Shown: in pieces, positions 8,902 to 16,008 of the stretch
Numbering within the stretch: position 1 is the first letter of the stretch
How the letters are laid out: each line of letters begins with the position of its first letter
NCBI GenBank assembly: GCA_900769875.1
Contig: CAAGII010000095.1
Span: 1 to 16,008, forward strand
Direction: 5' to 3'
DNA: 16,008 nt
DNA from: Clostridia bacterium
Lineage (GTDB): Bacteria > Bacillota > Clostridia > Christensenellales > Aristaeellaceae
Translations under genes and position numbers: made by a program
The notes under the pieces: model-generated
The model's database searches: none
Told to the model about the DNA's origin: nothing
The model's input: only the letters and a program-made list of their open reading frames with translations

Positions 8902-10143
8902 ATGATGCGAAAAACGATCGTCGCCCTGATGTGCCTGCTTGCGCTTCTTAGCGCCGCTGCCCTCGCCGAGGACCTTGAGGACAGCATGGAGATACCGCTG
9001 CCGGCCAACTACGAGGAATACCTGTTCGACCTGAGCGGCGCCGCGCCCGAGGGCGAGCACCATATCGTGGACGGTTTGGTGCAGACCAACTCCCGCCCTG
9101 CGTCGGATGCAAACACCATTGTCATTTCGATGGTGGGCGACTGTACGGTCGGCGAGCAGTACAAGTACCGCGGATACAAGACCAACTATACCTACAACAT
9201 CAACCTGCTCGGGCTGGATTATCCCTTCCGCCATGTCGCCGCCCTCTTTGAAAAGGACGATCTGACCATCGCCAACTGCGAGGGCGCGTTCACCAACCGC
9301 CGCCTGCCCAGCGGCGCGAAGGAGATGAGCCTGTGCGCCGATCCTTCCTTTGCGCAGGTGCTCGCCTACGGCAACGTGGATGTGTGCAACCTGAGCAACA
9401 ACCACGCGGGCGACTTCGGCGAGGGCGGCAAGAACGATACCATCGAGGCGCTCCGCGCCGTGGGCATCGACTACTTTGATGAAACCACCACCTATGTCAC
9501 CGAAATCAAGGGCGTGAAGATCGGCATTGCCTCCACCTGCTTCCCGCTCAGCGACGTGCGCGTGCAGCGCCTGATTGACAAGCTCAACCGCCTCAAGCAG
9601 GAGGAGGGCGTGACCTTCACCATCGCCAGCATCCACTGGGGACAGGAGGACAGCCGCAAGATCAACGCCCAGCAGAAAACCTACGGCCACCGCTTCATCG
9701 ATCAGGGCGTGGACATGGTGTACGGACACGGCAGCCATACCCTGCAGCCCGTGCAGTACTATAAGGGGCACATGATCCTCTACTCCACCTCCAACTTCAC
9801 CTTCGGCGCGAACCGCAATCCCAAGGATCCGGATACCGCCGTGTTCCAGGTGACCTTCCGCATCAACCGCGACAACACCCTGACCGCCGCCGCGCTGAAC
9901 TGCCTGCCCTTCAAAATGTACGGCACGGGCGCGCCGAATTTTGAGACCGGCAAACCCACCGGCAAGCGCGACTTCTCCCCCGTGCCCATCGAGGACGAGG
10001 CGGAGCGCCTCAAGGTGCTCGCGAAGCTGGTATTCACCGCGAAAAACGATCCCGATACCAATTTGCCCGAAAGCTTCAAAACCACCGGCTACGCCGATCT
10101 GCTCGCGTGGCAGGCGGAGCTTGACGCCGCAGGCAGACAGTGA
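8902..10143 (+). CDS. Secreted CapA-family (poly-gamma-glutamate synthesis-type) metallophosphatase-fold protein
   Basis: This is a 413-residue exported protein. The N-terminus has a basic start (MMRK), a hydrophobic core (about 5-20) and a likely signal peptidase site after ALA (about residue 23). The CapA/PGA_cap domain spans about 70-330 and shows ISMVGDCTVGE, ANCEGAFTNR, CNLSNNHAGDFG, IASIHWGQE and VYGHGSHTLQPVQYYKGHMILYSTSNFTFG, the Asp/Asn/His clusters of the calcineurin-like fold. In capsule operons CapA works with CapB and CapC in polyglutamate export, but neither is here, so a cell-wall or surface-polymer role is only inferred. The ATG at 8902 follows AAAGGA (8885-8890); the ATG at 8905 is also possible. 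It has its own promoter and terminator. Confidence 0.88.
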   Translation: MMRKTIVALMCLLALLSAAALAEDLEDSMEIPLPANYEEYLFDLSGAAPEGEHHIVDGLVQTNSRPASDANTIVISMVGDCTVGEQYKYRGYKTNYTYNINLLGLDYPFRHVAALFEKDDLTIANCEGAFTNRRLPSGAKEMSLCADPSFAQVLAYGNVDVCNLSNNHAGDFGEGGKNDTIEALRAVGIDYFDETTTYVTEIKGVKIGIASTCFPLSDVRVQRLIDKLNRLKQEEGVTFTIASIHWGQEDSRKINAQQKTYGHRFIDQGVDMVYGHGSHTLQPVQYYKGHMILYSTSNFTFGANRNPKDPDTAVFQVTFRINRDNTLTAAALNCLPFKMYGTGAPNFETGKPTGKRDFSPVPIEDEAERLKVLAKLVFTAKNDPDTNLPESFKTTGYADLLAWQAELDAAGRQ

Positions 10144-10151
10144 ACCCCATT

Positions 10152-10184
10152 CGCCAGACCGCACGATGCGCAGTCTGGCGTTTT
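10152..10184 (+). terminator. Intrinsic terminator after the CapA-family gene
   Basis: CGCCAGAC (10152-10159) pairs perfectly with GTCTGGCG (10173-10180). The inner CGCA/TGCG can extend the hairpin, and TTTT follows. The short T run suggests incomplete termination, which could let transcription reach surE 30 bases downstream. Confidence 0.75.
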
Positions 10185-10213
10185 GCATGACAAAAGCAAA
10201 GGAGAGACGCACC

Positions 10214-10972
10214 ATGAACATTCTGCTGGTCAACGACGACGGCTTTGACAGCACTTTCCTCGCTCAGCTGTGCATGGCGGCGGCGAATCGCGGGCATCAT
10301 GTCACCGTGTGCGCGCCGCATACGCAGCAAAGCGCCAAATCGCACGCGTTCACGATCTCCCGGCCGCTGTATCTGCATGAACGCAGCATGGAGGGCGCGG
10401 CATACGCCTGCTCCGTGGAGGGTACGCCGGTGGACTGCGCGCGCCTTGGCATCATGTGCCTGACATCGCCAAAGCCCGACCTTGTCATCAGCGGCATCAA
10501 CTACGGCTACAACACGGGTCTGGCCACCTTTGTCAGCGGTACAGTGGGCGCGGCGCGGGAAGCGGCGTTTCAGGGCGTCCCCGCCATGGCGGTCAGCACC
10601 GAGCCCTATGCGCCCGAGGAAACCGTGCAGCTGCTCGCTGACTGGGCGGTGCGGCTTGGCGAAAGGCTGATCCGCTTTGACGCGCCCGCCCAGTCCGTGT
10701 GCAATGTCAACGCGCCGCCCATTGCGCCAGACAGCATCAGGCCCGCCGTGATGTGCGGCATCACCCGCCACATCTACCGCGACAGCTATGTGGAGCGCCT
10801 CAGCCCCCGGGGCGACCGCTACTACTGGCTGACCCCCGAGGTGCAGGACGACACCCCCACCCCGGGAAGCGACCTTGACTGGCTGCAAAAGGGGCACATC
10901 ACCGTGACGCTGCTGACCCCGGAGGGATGCCGTCAGGAGGATTACGCCGCGCTGCTGGAGGGCATGGACTGA
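10214..10972 (+). CDS. surE: SurE, 5'/3'-nucleotidase
   Basis: This 252-residue cytoplasmic protein is a standard-length SurE, a metal-dependent phosphatase that removes phosphate from nucleoside monophosphates and is linked to stress survival. The metal-binding residues are in place: D8 and D9 in LLVNDDGFDS, S40 in APHTQQSAKSHAF, and N96 in VISGINYGYNTG. The conserved VEGTPVDCARLG (68-79) and SGTVGAAREAAFQGVPAMAVS segments follow. The start has AAAGGAGA (10198-10205) just upstream; the frame is open further upstream but overlaps capA. No promoter is apparent in the 29 bases after the preceding terminator, so it is transcribed either by read-through or from a promoter within the capA 3' end. 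B. subtilis-type SurE partners were not seen. Confidence 0.95.
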   Translation: MNILLVNDDGFDSTFLAQLCMAAANRGHHVTVCAPHTQQSAKSHAFTISRPLYLHERSMEGAAYACSVEGTPVDCARLGIMCLTSPKPDLVISGINYGYNTGLATFVSGTVGAAREAAFQGVPAMAVSTEPYAPEETVQLLADWAVRLGERLIRFDAPAQSVCNVNAPPIAPDSIRPAVMCGITRHIYRDSYVERLSPRGDRYYWLTPEVQDDTPTPGSDLDWLQKGHITVTLLTPEGCRQEDYAALLEGMD

Positions 10973-11052
10973 CCGCCGCGCCCCGCGCCCGACGCCAGGC
11001 TGAACCGCGATATTTTGTGTCTAAAATTTGTCAGGCCACATTATGTTGATGA

Positions 11053-11089
11053 TTTTTTGAAAAAAACTTGCTTTTTTCTGCAAAAAAGC
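11053..11089. repeat. Tandem AT-rich inverted repeats upstream of the pflB promoter
   Basis: TTTTTT-GA-AAAAAA (11053-11066) is followed by GCTTTTTT-CTGC-AAAAAAGC (11070-11089), an 8-bp perfect stem with a 4-base loop. They end 22 bases before the -35. They could act as a weak terminator of surE, an operator, or bent DNA that helps the promoter. Confidence 0.5.
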
Positions 11090-11111
11090 GCCGAAACGAC
11101 CCCTCAGCCTA

Positions 11112-11140
11112 TTGCATTTATTCGCGATTTGCGCTATGAT
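11112..11140 (+). promoter_or_regulatory. Sigma-A promoter of pflB-pflA
   Basis: TTGCAT (11112-11117) and TATGAT (11135-11140) are spaced by 17 bases. Transcription would begin near 11147, giving a leader of about 120 bases. Confidence 0.7.
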
Positions 11141-11146
11141 AATAGC

Positions 11147-11267
11147 GTGATGACAGCGCTGCGGCAGCCCGCTGTGATCGGATAAAAATCAGCGCCTCCT
11201 GGCACTGAAAGACCGGGCAGCCGCATCCGAGCAATCATAAATATATCTTACAAGGAGGCATCCTCTG
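11147..11267 (+). promoter_or_regulatory. Structured 5' leader of pflB with possible anti-Shine-Dalgarno
   Basis: Three pairings can be seen. A local hairpin joins CAGCGCTG (11154-11161) to CAG(CC)CGCTG (11165-11174). A long-range helix joins TGCGGCAGCCCG (11160-11171) to CGGGCAGCCGCA (11214-11225) with one A-A mismatch, and it excludes the local hairpin. GCCTCCT (11194-11200) is a perfect complement of AGGAGGC (11253-11259), the pflB ribosome binding site. The arrangement suggests post-transcriptional control, but the known pfl/ZTP riboswitch signature was not recognised. Confidence 0.45.
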
Positions 11268-13520
11268 ATGGTCAATTTCGAGCAGTGGGAAGGCTTCGCC
11301 GGCCGGATCTGGAAGGAAGAAGTCAATGTGCGCGACTTCATCCAGAACAACTACAAGCCCTATGATGGTGACGAGTCCTTCCTGGCCGGACCCACCGATG
11401 CTACCAACAAGCTGTGGGGCGCCCTGCAGAAGCTGCAGAAAGAAGAGCGTGCCAAGGGTGGCGTGCTGGAGTGCGAAACCAAGGTCGTGACCAGTCTGAC
11501 TGCCTATGGCCCCGGCTACATCAGCGAAGAGCTGAAGGATCTGGAGCAGGTGGTCGGCCTGCAGACCGACAAGCCCCTCAAGCGCGCCTTCATGCCCTAC
11601 GGCGGCATCAAGATGGCTGTGCAGGCTGCCGAGACCTACGGCTACGAGGTGGATCCCGAGCTGAAGCGCATCTTCACCGAGTATGTGACCACCCATAATG
11701 ACGCCGTGTTCGCCGCCTACACCCCTGAGATGCGTCTGGTTCGTAAGACCCACGTCGTGACCGGCCTGCCGGATACCTATGGCCGCGGCCGTATCGTGGG
11801 CGACTATCGCCGCGTGGCCCTGTACGGTATCGACTTCCTGATCCAGCAGAAGGAAGAGGATCAACTCAACTGCGGCTGCGGCAACATGTATGACGACATC
11901 ATTCGTCAGCGCGAAGAGATCACCATGCAGATCAACGCGCTCAAGGGCATGAAGAAGATGGCCGCCATCTACGGCTACGACATCTCCAAGCCCGCCTCCA
12001 ACGCCAAGGAAGCCTGCCAGTGGCTGTACTTCGGCTACCTCGCCGCCATCAAGACCCAGAACGGCGCCGCCATGTCCGTGGGCCGCATCTCCACCTTCCT
12101 GGACATCTATATCGAGCGCGACATCGAGAAGGGCATCCTGACCGAGGAGCAGGCACAGGAGCTGATCGACCACATCACCATGAAGTTCCGTATGGTGAAG
12201 TTCGCCCGTATCCCCTCCTACAACGAGCTGTTCTCCGGCGACCCCACCTGGGCCACCCTGGAGCTGGCCGGCATCGGCATGGACGGCCGTTCCATGGTCA
12301 CCCGTACCGACTTCCGCTTCCTGCACACCCTGGAGAACATGGGCCCCTCTCCCGAACCCAACCTGACCGTGCTCTACGACAAGGCGCTGCCTGAGACCTT
12401 CAAGAAGTACGCCGCGAAGATCTCCATCAACACCTCCTCCATCCAGTACGAGAACGACAAGGTCATGAAGCCCGTTTGGGGCGACGACTACAGCATCTGC
12501 TGCTGCGTGTCCGCCACCCAGACCGGCAAGGAGATCCAGTTCTTCGGCGCCCGCGCGAACCTGGGCAAGGCGCTGCTGTACGCCATCAACGGCGGCTTCG
12601 ACGAGAAGCATCGCATCCAGTGCGGCCCGAAGATGGAGAAGATCACCAGCGAGTACCTCGACTACGATGAGGTCATCGAAAAGTACAAGTTCTGGCTGGA
12701 TTGGGTTGCCGACATCTATGTGAACGTGCTGAACCTGATCCACTACATGCACGACAAGTACTACTATGAGGCTGCCGAGATGGCCCTGATCGACACCGAC
12801 GTGCGTCGTACCTTCGCCACCGGTATCGCCGGCTTCTCCCACGTGATCGACTCTCTGAGCGCCATCAAGTACGCCAAGGTCAAGGTCATCCGCGATGAGG
12901 ACGGCTACGCCAAGGATTTCGAGATCGAGGGCGACTTCCCCAAGTACGGCAACGATGACGACCGTGCTGACGAGATCGGCGTGTGGCTGCTCAAGACCTT
13001 CATGGACGACATCAAGCGCCGTCACACCTACCGCAATTCCGAGCCCACCACCTCCATCCTGACCATCACCTCCAACGTGGTGTATGGCAAGGCCACCGGC
13101 GCCATGCCCAACGGCCGTCCCGCGTGGGCTCCCTTCAGCCCCGGTGCTTCCCCCTCCTACGGTGCGGAGAAGAACGGTCTGCTGGCTTCCCTGAACTCCG
13201 TCGCCAAGATCCCCTATCACTGGGCTCTGGACGGCATCTCCAACACCCAGACCATGAACCCCAACGCGCTGGGCCACAACCTCGAGGAGCGCATTGAGAA
13301 CCTGGTCAGCACCATGGACGGCTACTTCGAGAACGGCGCGCATCACCTGAACGTGAACGTGTTCGGCACCGACAAGCTGATCGACGCCATGGAGCATCCT
13401 GAGAAGGAAGAGTATGCCAACTTCACCATCCGCGTGTCCGGTTACGCGGTGAAGTTCATCGACCTGACCCGTGAGCAGCAGCTGGACGTCATCAGCCGTA
13501 CCTGCCACGACCGTCTGTAA
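11268..13520 (+). CDS. pflB: PflB, pyruvate formate-lyase (glycyl radical enzyme)
   Basis: This 750-residue cytoplasmic enzyme converts pyruvate and CoA to acetyl-CoA and formate under anaerobic conditions. The active-site cysteine pair is C412-C413 in SICCCVSATQTGKEIQFFGARANLGK, matching the E. coli Cys418-Cys419 pair; C411 is an extra cysteine where alanine is common. The glycyl radical residue is G725 in RVSGYAVKFIDLT. Length and both motifs fit true PFL rather than other glycyl radical enzymes. The ribosome binding site AAGGAGG (11252-11258) lies 9 bases before the ATG. Codon use is visibly more biased than in neighbouring genes (almost only AAG, CTG, ATC, GAG/GGC, with frequent CGT), as expected for a very highly expressed protein. 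The activase gene follows after three bases. Confidence 0.98.
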   Translation: MVNFEQWEGFAGRIWKEEVNVRDFIQNNYKPYDGDESFLAGPTDATNKLWGALQKLQKEERAKGGVLECETKVVTSLTAYGPGYISEELKDLEQVVGLQTDKPLKRAFMPYGGIKMAVQAAETYGYEVDPELKRIFTEYVTTHNDAVFAAYTPEMRLVRKTHVVTGLPDTYGRGRIVGDYRRVALYGIDFLIQQKEEDQLNCGCGNMYDDIIRQREEITMQINALKGMKKMAAIYGYDISKPASNAKEACQWLYFGYLAAIKTQNGAAMSVGRISTFLDIYIERDIEKGILTEEQAQELIDHITMKFRMVKFARIPSYNELFSGDPTWATLELAGIGMDGRSMVTRTDFRFLHTLENMGPSPEPNLTVLYDKALPETFKKYAAKISINTSSIQYENDKVMKPVWGDDYSICCCVSATQTGKEIQFFGARANLGKALLYAINGGFDEKHRIQCGPKMEKITSEYLDYDEVIEKYKFWLDWVADIYVNVLNLIHYMHDKYYYEAAEMALIDTDVRRTFATGIAGFSHVIDSLSAIKYAKVKVIRDEDGYAKDFEIEGDFPKYGNDDDRADEIGVWLLKTFMDDIKRRHTYRNSEPTTSILTITSNVVYGKATGAMPNGRPAWAPFSPGASPSYGAEKNGLLASLNSVAKIPYHWALDGISNTQTMNPNALGHNLEERIENLVSTMDGYFENGAHHLNVNVFGTDKLIDAMEHPEKEEYANFTIRVSGYAVKFIDLTREQQLDVISRTCHDRL

Positions 13521-13523
13521 GAG

Positions 13524-14264
13524 ATGACGATGGGTTACATCCACAAGATCGAGTCCTTCGGTCTTGTGGATGGTCCTGGCGTTCGCTTCATCGTGTTCGT
13601 CAAGGGCTGCGCCATGCGCTGCCGGTATTGCCATAATCCGGACACATGGCAGTCCGGCGGCGAACAGCGAACCGCAAAGGACGTATTTGAGCAGGCCTAC
13701 CGCTACAAGAATTACTGGGGAAAAAAGGGCGGCATCACCGTCAGCGGCGGCGAGCCCCTGATGCAGATTGATTTTGTGACGGAGCTCTTCGAGCTGGCAC
13801 ACCAGAAGGGTGTCAACACCTGTCTGGACACCTCAGGTAACCCCTTTGATCCCGACAATGAAGCGTGGATGCAGAAGTTCGAGCGCCTGATGCAGGTGAC
13901 AGATCTTGTCATGCTGGATATCAAGGAAATCGACAATGATTTGCACATCGCGCTCTGCGGTCAGCCCAACACTAACATCCTGCAAATGGCGCAGTGGCTC
14001 TCCGACCACGGCAAGGACATGTGGATCAGGCATGTGCTTGTTCCCGGCCTGACCGATGACGAGGATCGTCTGCGCAAGACAGCCGATTTCATCCGCACAC
14101 TGAAAACAGTGAAGAGGGTGGAGAATCTCCCCTATCATTCGCTGGGCGAAGTGAAGTACAACAACATGGGCATTCCCTACACGCTGCACGGCACCCCTGC
14201 CCCCACCAAGGAGCAGAAGGAACGCGCTGACGAGCTGTTGGAAGTGGATCGTTATCACGACTGA
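13524..14264 (+). CDS. pflA: PflA, pyruvate formate-lyase-activating enzyme (radical SAM)
   Basis: This 246-residue radical SAM protein generates the glycyl radical on PflB. The iron-sulfur cluster cysteines are C29, C33 and C36 in KGCAMRCRYCHNPDTW, the classic CxxxCxxC. The SAM-binding glycine motif is ITVSGGEPLMQ. The C-terminal segment with RVENLPYHSLGEVKY is typical of PflA. The ATG at 13524 begins 3 bases after the pflB stop and gives MTMGYIHKIES, matching the common MTKGYIHSIES start. An ATG at 13530 (MGYIHKIES) is also possible. The ribosome binding site is poor (TAAGAGA), so translation is probably coupled to pflB, which would keep activase level well below PflB. Confidence 0.97.
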   Translation: MTMGYIHKIESFGLVDGPGVRFIVFVKGCAMRCRYCHNPDTWQSGGEQRTAKDVFEQAYRYKNYWGKKGGITVSGGEPLMQIDFVTELFELAHQKGVNTCLDTSGNPFDPDNEAWMQKFERLMQVTDLVMLDIKEIDNDLHIALCGQPNTNILQMAQWLSDHGKDMWIRHVLVPGLTDDEDRLRKTADFIRTLKTVKRVENLPYHSLGEVKYNNMGIPYTLHGTPAPTKEQKERADELLEVDRYHD

Positions 14265-14277
14265 TCCGGATGTACCG

Positions 14278-14312
14278 CCGGGTATCCATGGATGATGGAT
14301 GCCCGGTTTTTT
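14278..14312 (+). terminator. Intrinsic terminator after pflA
   Basis: A 12-bp stem pairs CCGGGTATCCAT (14278-14289) with ATGGATGCCCGG (14295-14306), with one T-G pair and a 5-base loop, and is followed by six T (14307-14312). Confidence 0.92.
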
Positions 14313-14330
14313 CATGCGTATCCAGCGCAG

Positions 14331-14358
14331 AAAAACCCGGAGCCGTTGTGGCTCCGGG
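14331..14358 (-). terminator. Intrinsic terminator of the CHAP-protein gene
   Basis: On the minus strand CCCGGAGCC (14358-14350) pairs perfectly with GGCTCCGGG (14344-14336) around a 5-base loop and is followed by TTTTT (14335-14331). It lies 15 bases after the stop codon and converges on the pflA terminator. Confidence 0.92.
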
Positions 14359-14372
14359 CTGAAAGCGGTTTC

Positions 14373-15970
14373 TCAGTAGTTTGGCCTTGCGTACATGGTG
14401 ATCATCTCATCCGTCAGCTCGCGGCTGGACAGCTTGACCATGTGCATATCCTCGCCGTTGCCATCAATGTAGTGCACACTGCCTCCGCTGACATGGGTGA
14501 CAATGCCGATGTGTGCCAGATGGTACTTGGTCGAAGCGATGTAGATGAGATCGCCCATCTGCGGCATGAACGTATCACGGCTCACATAGGTGCAGCGCTC
14601 GGGATCGTTCATGAGCGCCATGGAGGAGCTGGAGGTGGACTGCACCTCCGCATAGGTGCGGAAGGAATACACATGACCCGCGCTCGCGGACAGAATCATC
14701 TGCGCGGGCGTCGCATGGATGGACGGCGTGATACAATCCGCCTCCGCCATGTAGGCGCACCAGCTCACGAAGCTTGCGCACCATGGCGTGGCGATGTAGC
14801 CCAGCCAGCGGCTGTATTCGTTGATGTTGCTGTCGTCCTTGCCGTTGCCGCTGAGCGCGCCCTCATGGTAGCCGACCTGCGATCTCGCAATTTCCACGAT
14901 ATCGTAGGCCTTGTTGCCCGTCAGGTTCACGCTCATCAGCCGGGTGTAATACACGCCGCTCTTGTAGCCGCTGGACATGCCCGAATATGGCTTGGGCGGA
15001 TTGAGGATCAGCTTAATCAGCTCCACGCGCAGGGTGTATACCGTCTGGCGCTGCCACGCGTCGTCCATCAGCGCCGCGTTCGACAGCGTGAGCCTGAGCT
15101 GATACGCGCCCGTGCTCATACCCTCGGGCAGGGTGAAGGTCAGCGCCTCCACGGGCCTTCCGCTGTAGGGAAGCCCGTCCAGCGAAACCTCATTGCCCGC
15201 TGCGTCAAGGAGCACGGCTCGCATCCAGCGGACGTTCTCACAGAGGAGATCGAGTGTAACGGTATGCGCCGCCTCGTGGTCGAATTTGCCAAGCAGCGCG
15301 TTGTTTTCCAGCAGCGTGTCGCCCATACTGACCGTGATGGATGGCTCGACCTCACAGGCTGCCTGCGTGACCTCAAGCGCCACCGTTTTGCCATGCACGC
15401 AGGTCACCTGAACGGTCTGCGTGCGCTCCTGAGCGCCATAGTTGGCTCTGGCTGTGACAGAAAGCGACGCGCCGTCATGCGTAACATCAAGCCAGCGCCT
15501 GGCGCTGTCGGTCTGCGCCTGGTCGGGATAGGCGATGGACGATATTTCGTCCGACAGCATGCGGATGATCCGTGTATCGCCGTCCGCAGGCAGCGCGCAT
15601 GAAGCCGTCTCAAGCACGGGGCAGCAGGGATTGTTCAGCGTAATGGTCAGCCAGACCTCTGCTGTGGAAGCTTCGCCCCCGTCAAAATCATCCGTGCTGG
15701 ACACCATGAGCCTGAGCGTGTACTCGCCGTTGAGAAGCGTGTCCGGCAGCGAAACGGTCAGCTCCTCCACCGGCGCGCCAAGGTAGCTGGCGCCCTCGCA
15801 CTCCACAGGCTCTCCCTCCGCGTTTGTGAGCACCGCCCGCAGCAGCCTCGCGTCCTGCGCGGCAATGCCCAGCGTGAGCTGCCACGCCGCAGGGTCGGTC
15901 CATTCGGGCAGCCTTGTCTGATGCGCCAGCTCCTCACCGTTCAGCGACACATGCAGCTGCGGCTTGACCG
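14373..15970 (-). CDS. Secreted or surface protein with BACON-like repeats region and C-terminal CHAP amidase domain (5' end missing)
   Basis: The coding frame is open from its stop at 14373 to 15970, where adapter sequence begins, so the true start and any signal peptide are lost. About 532 residues are seen. Two similar domains of about 90 residues are present (start near 15965, and near 15330): each has an ITVSMGDTLLENN- or LHVSLNGEELAHQ-like opening, then RAVL(T/L)xAxGxxV, PVExLT(V/F)xLP and G(E/A)YxLRL. Between them lies a BACON-like segment (RWLDVTHDGASLSVTARANY, ending in LEVTQAA). The C-terminal 180 residues form a CHAP (NlpC/P60-like) domain: Cys in TPWCASFVSWCAY (codon 14778-14780), His in YHLAHIGIVTHV, and VHYIDGNGE. 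This suggests a cell-wall amidase or endopeptidase with carbohydrate-binding or spacer modules. A GTG at 15950-15948 is not a credible start because the repeat continues upstream of it. Confidence 0.8.
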
Positions 15971-16008
15971 AGATCGGAAGAGCGTCGTGTAGGGAAAGAG
16001 TGTAGATC
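15971..16008. other. Illumina TruSeq adapter read-through (artefact, not genomic)
   Basis: The last 38 bases begin with AGATCGGAAGAGC and continue with CGTCGTGTAGGGAAAGAG and TGTAGATC, which matches the reverse complement of the Illumina TruSeq universal adapter as I remember it. The genomic sequence therefore ends at 15970, and this tail should be trimmed. Confidence 0.97.

Larger units (their letters stand above)
10973..11267. other. AT-rich regulatory region upstream of pflB
   Basis: This 295-base gap has no gene. Its middle (about 11010-11090) is far more AT-rich than the surroundings and carries two A/T palindromes. It then holds the pflB promoter and a structured leader of about 120 bases. 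No clear terminator for surE, and no palindromic Rex or FNR-type site, was found by eye. Confidence 0.7.

Noticed and set aside
8635..10254. Long minus-strand open frame opposite the CapA-family gene
   Set aside because: Shadow of a GC-rich coding strand; it crosses the capA promoter and terminator and has no motif.
11010..11060. Rex or FNR binding site upstream of pflB
   Set aside because: TTGTGT...TTTGTCA and TTGAT...TTTTGA do not form the required palindromes.
11147..11267. ZTP (pfl-motif) riboswitch upstream of pflB
   Set aside because: The conserved 3' segment of that class (CCGCCUGGGC-like) is not present; CCGGGCAGCCGC has a different order and is explained by the long-range helix.
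11235..13802. Very long open frame on the minus strand opposite pflB and the start of pflA
   Set aside because: It mirrors pflB codon structure in GC-rich DNA, is dominated by His/Val/Leu/Gly low-complexity sequence, and has no recognisable domain. pflB is unambiguous.
14292..15602. Plus-strand open frame opposite the CHAP gene
   Set aside because: It begins inside the pflA terminator and runs antisense to clear CHAP motifs.

Overview
This is a GC-rich, densely coding chromosomal window, most likely from an anaerobic Gram-positive Clostridia-type bacterium (Bacillota). The ctsR-mcsA-mcsB-clpC order is a low-GC Gram-positive hallmark. pflB-pflA indicates anaerobic pyruvate metabolism. The PF06541-type membrane protein and secreted CHAP protein also fit that group. 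A gut clostridial metagenome is a reasonable guess for the source, but no marker gene here fixes the lineage. The right end is an assembly artefact: the last 38 bases (15971-16008) match an Illumina TruSeq adapter.

Layout. 1-20 holds the first codons of a minus-strand gene leaving the window. 21-477 is non-coding, with a 17-A homopolymer and a good sigma-A promoter at 337-365. 478-2512 is a two-gene unit, an Hpt phosphotransfer protein and an eight-helix membrane diguanylate cyclase, closed by a strong terminator at 2534-2576. 2653-3606 is a PF06541 membrane protein with its own extended -10 promoter. 3661-8819 is the class III heat-shock operon: promoter, a near-perfect CtsR box over the start site, then ctsR, mcsA, mcsB, clpC and a fifth gene resembling Imm5-like immunity proteins. 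8847-10143 is a secreted CapA-fold protein with its own promoter and terminator, followed by surE (10214-10972). 10973-11267 is an AT-rich regulatory gap with a structured leader upstream of pflB (11268-13520) and pflA (13524-14264). Two terminators back to back (14278-14312 on +, 14331-14358 on -) separate this from a minus-strand secreted BACON-like/CHAP protein truncated at the contig end.

How the genes work together. CtsR should repress its own operon. McsA and McsB form an arginine-kinase pair that marks proteins with phosphoarginine, and ClpC (with ClpP encoded elsewhere) unfolds the marked substrates. PflA installs the glycyl radical in PflB, which converts pyruvate and CoA to formate and acetyl-CoA. 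The Hpt protein and the cyclase probably belong to one signalling unit whose kinase and receiver are elsewhere.

No wholly new system is evident. The points most worth a second look are the pflB leader (alternative helices plus an anti-Shine-Dalgarno match), the Imm5-like gene riding in the clpC operon, the apparent loss of the McsB phosphoarginine-sensing motif, and the adapter at the contig end.
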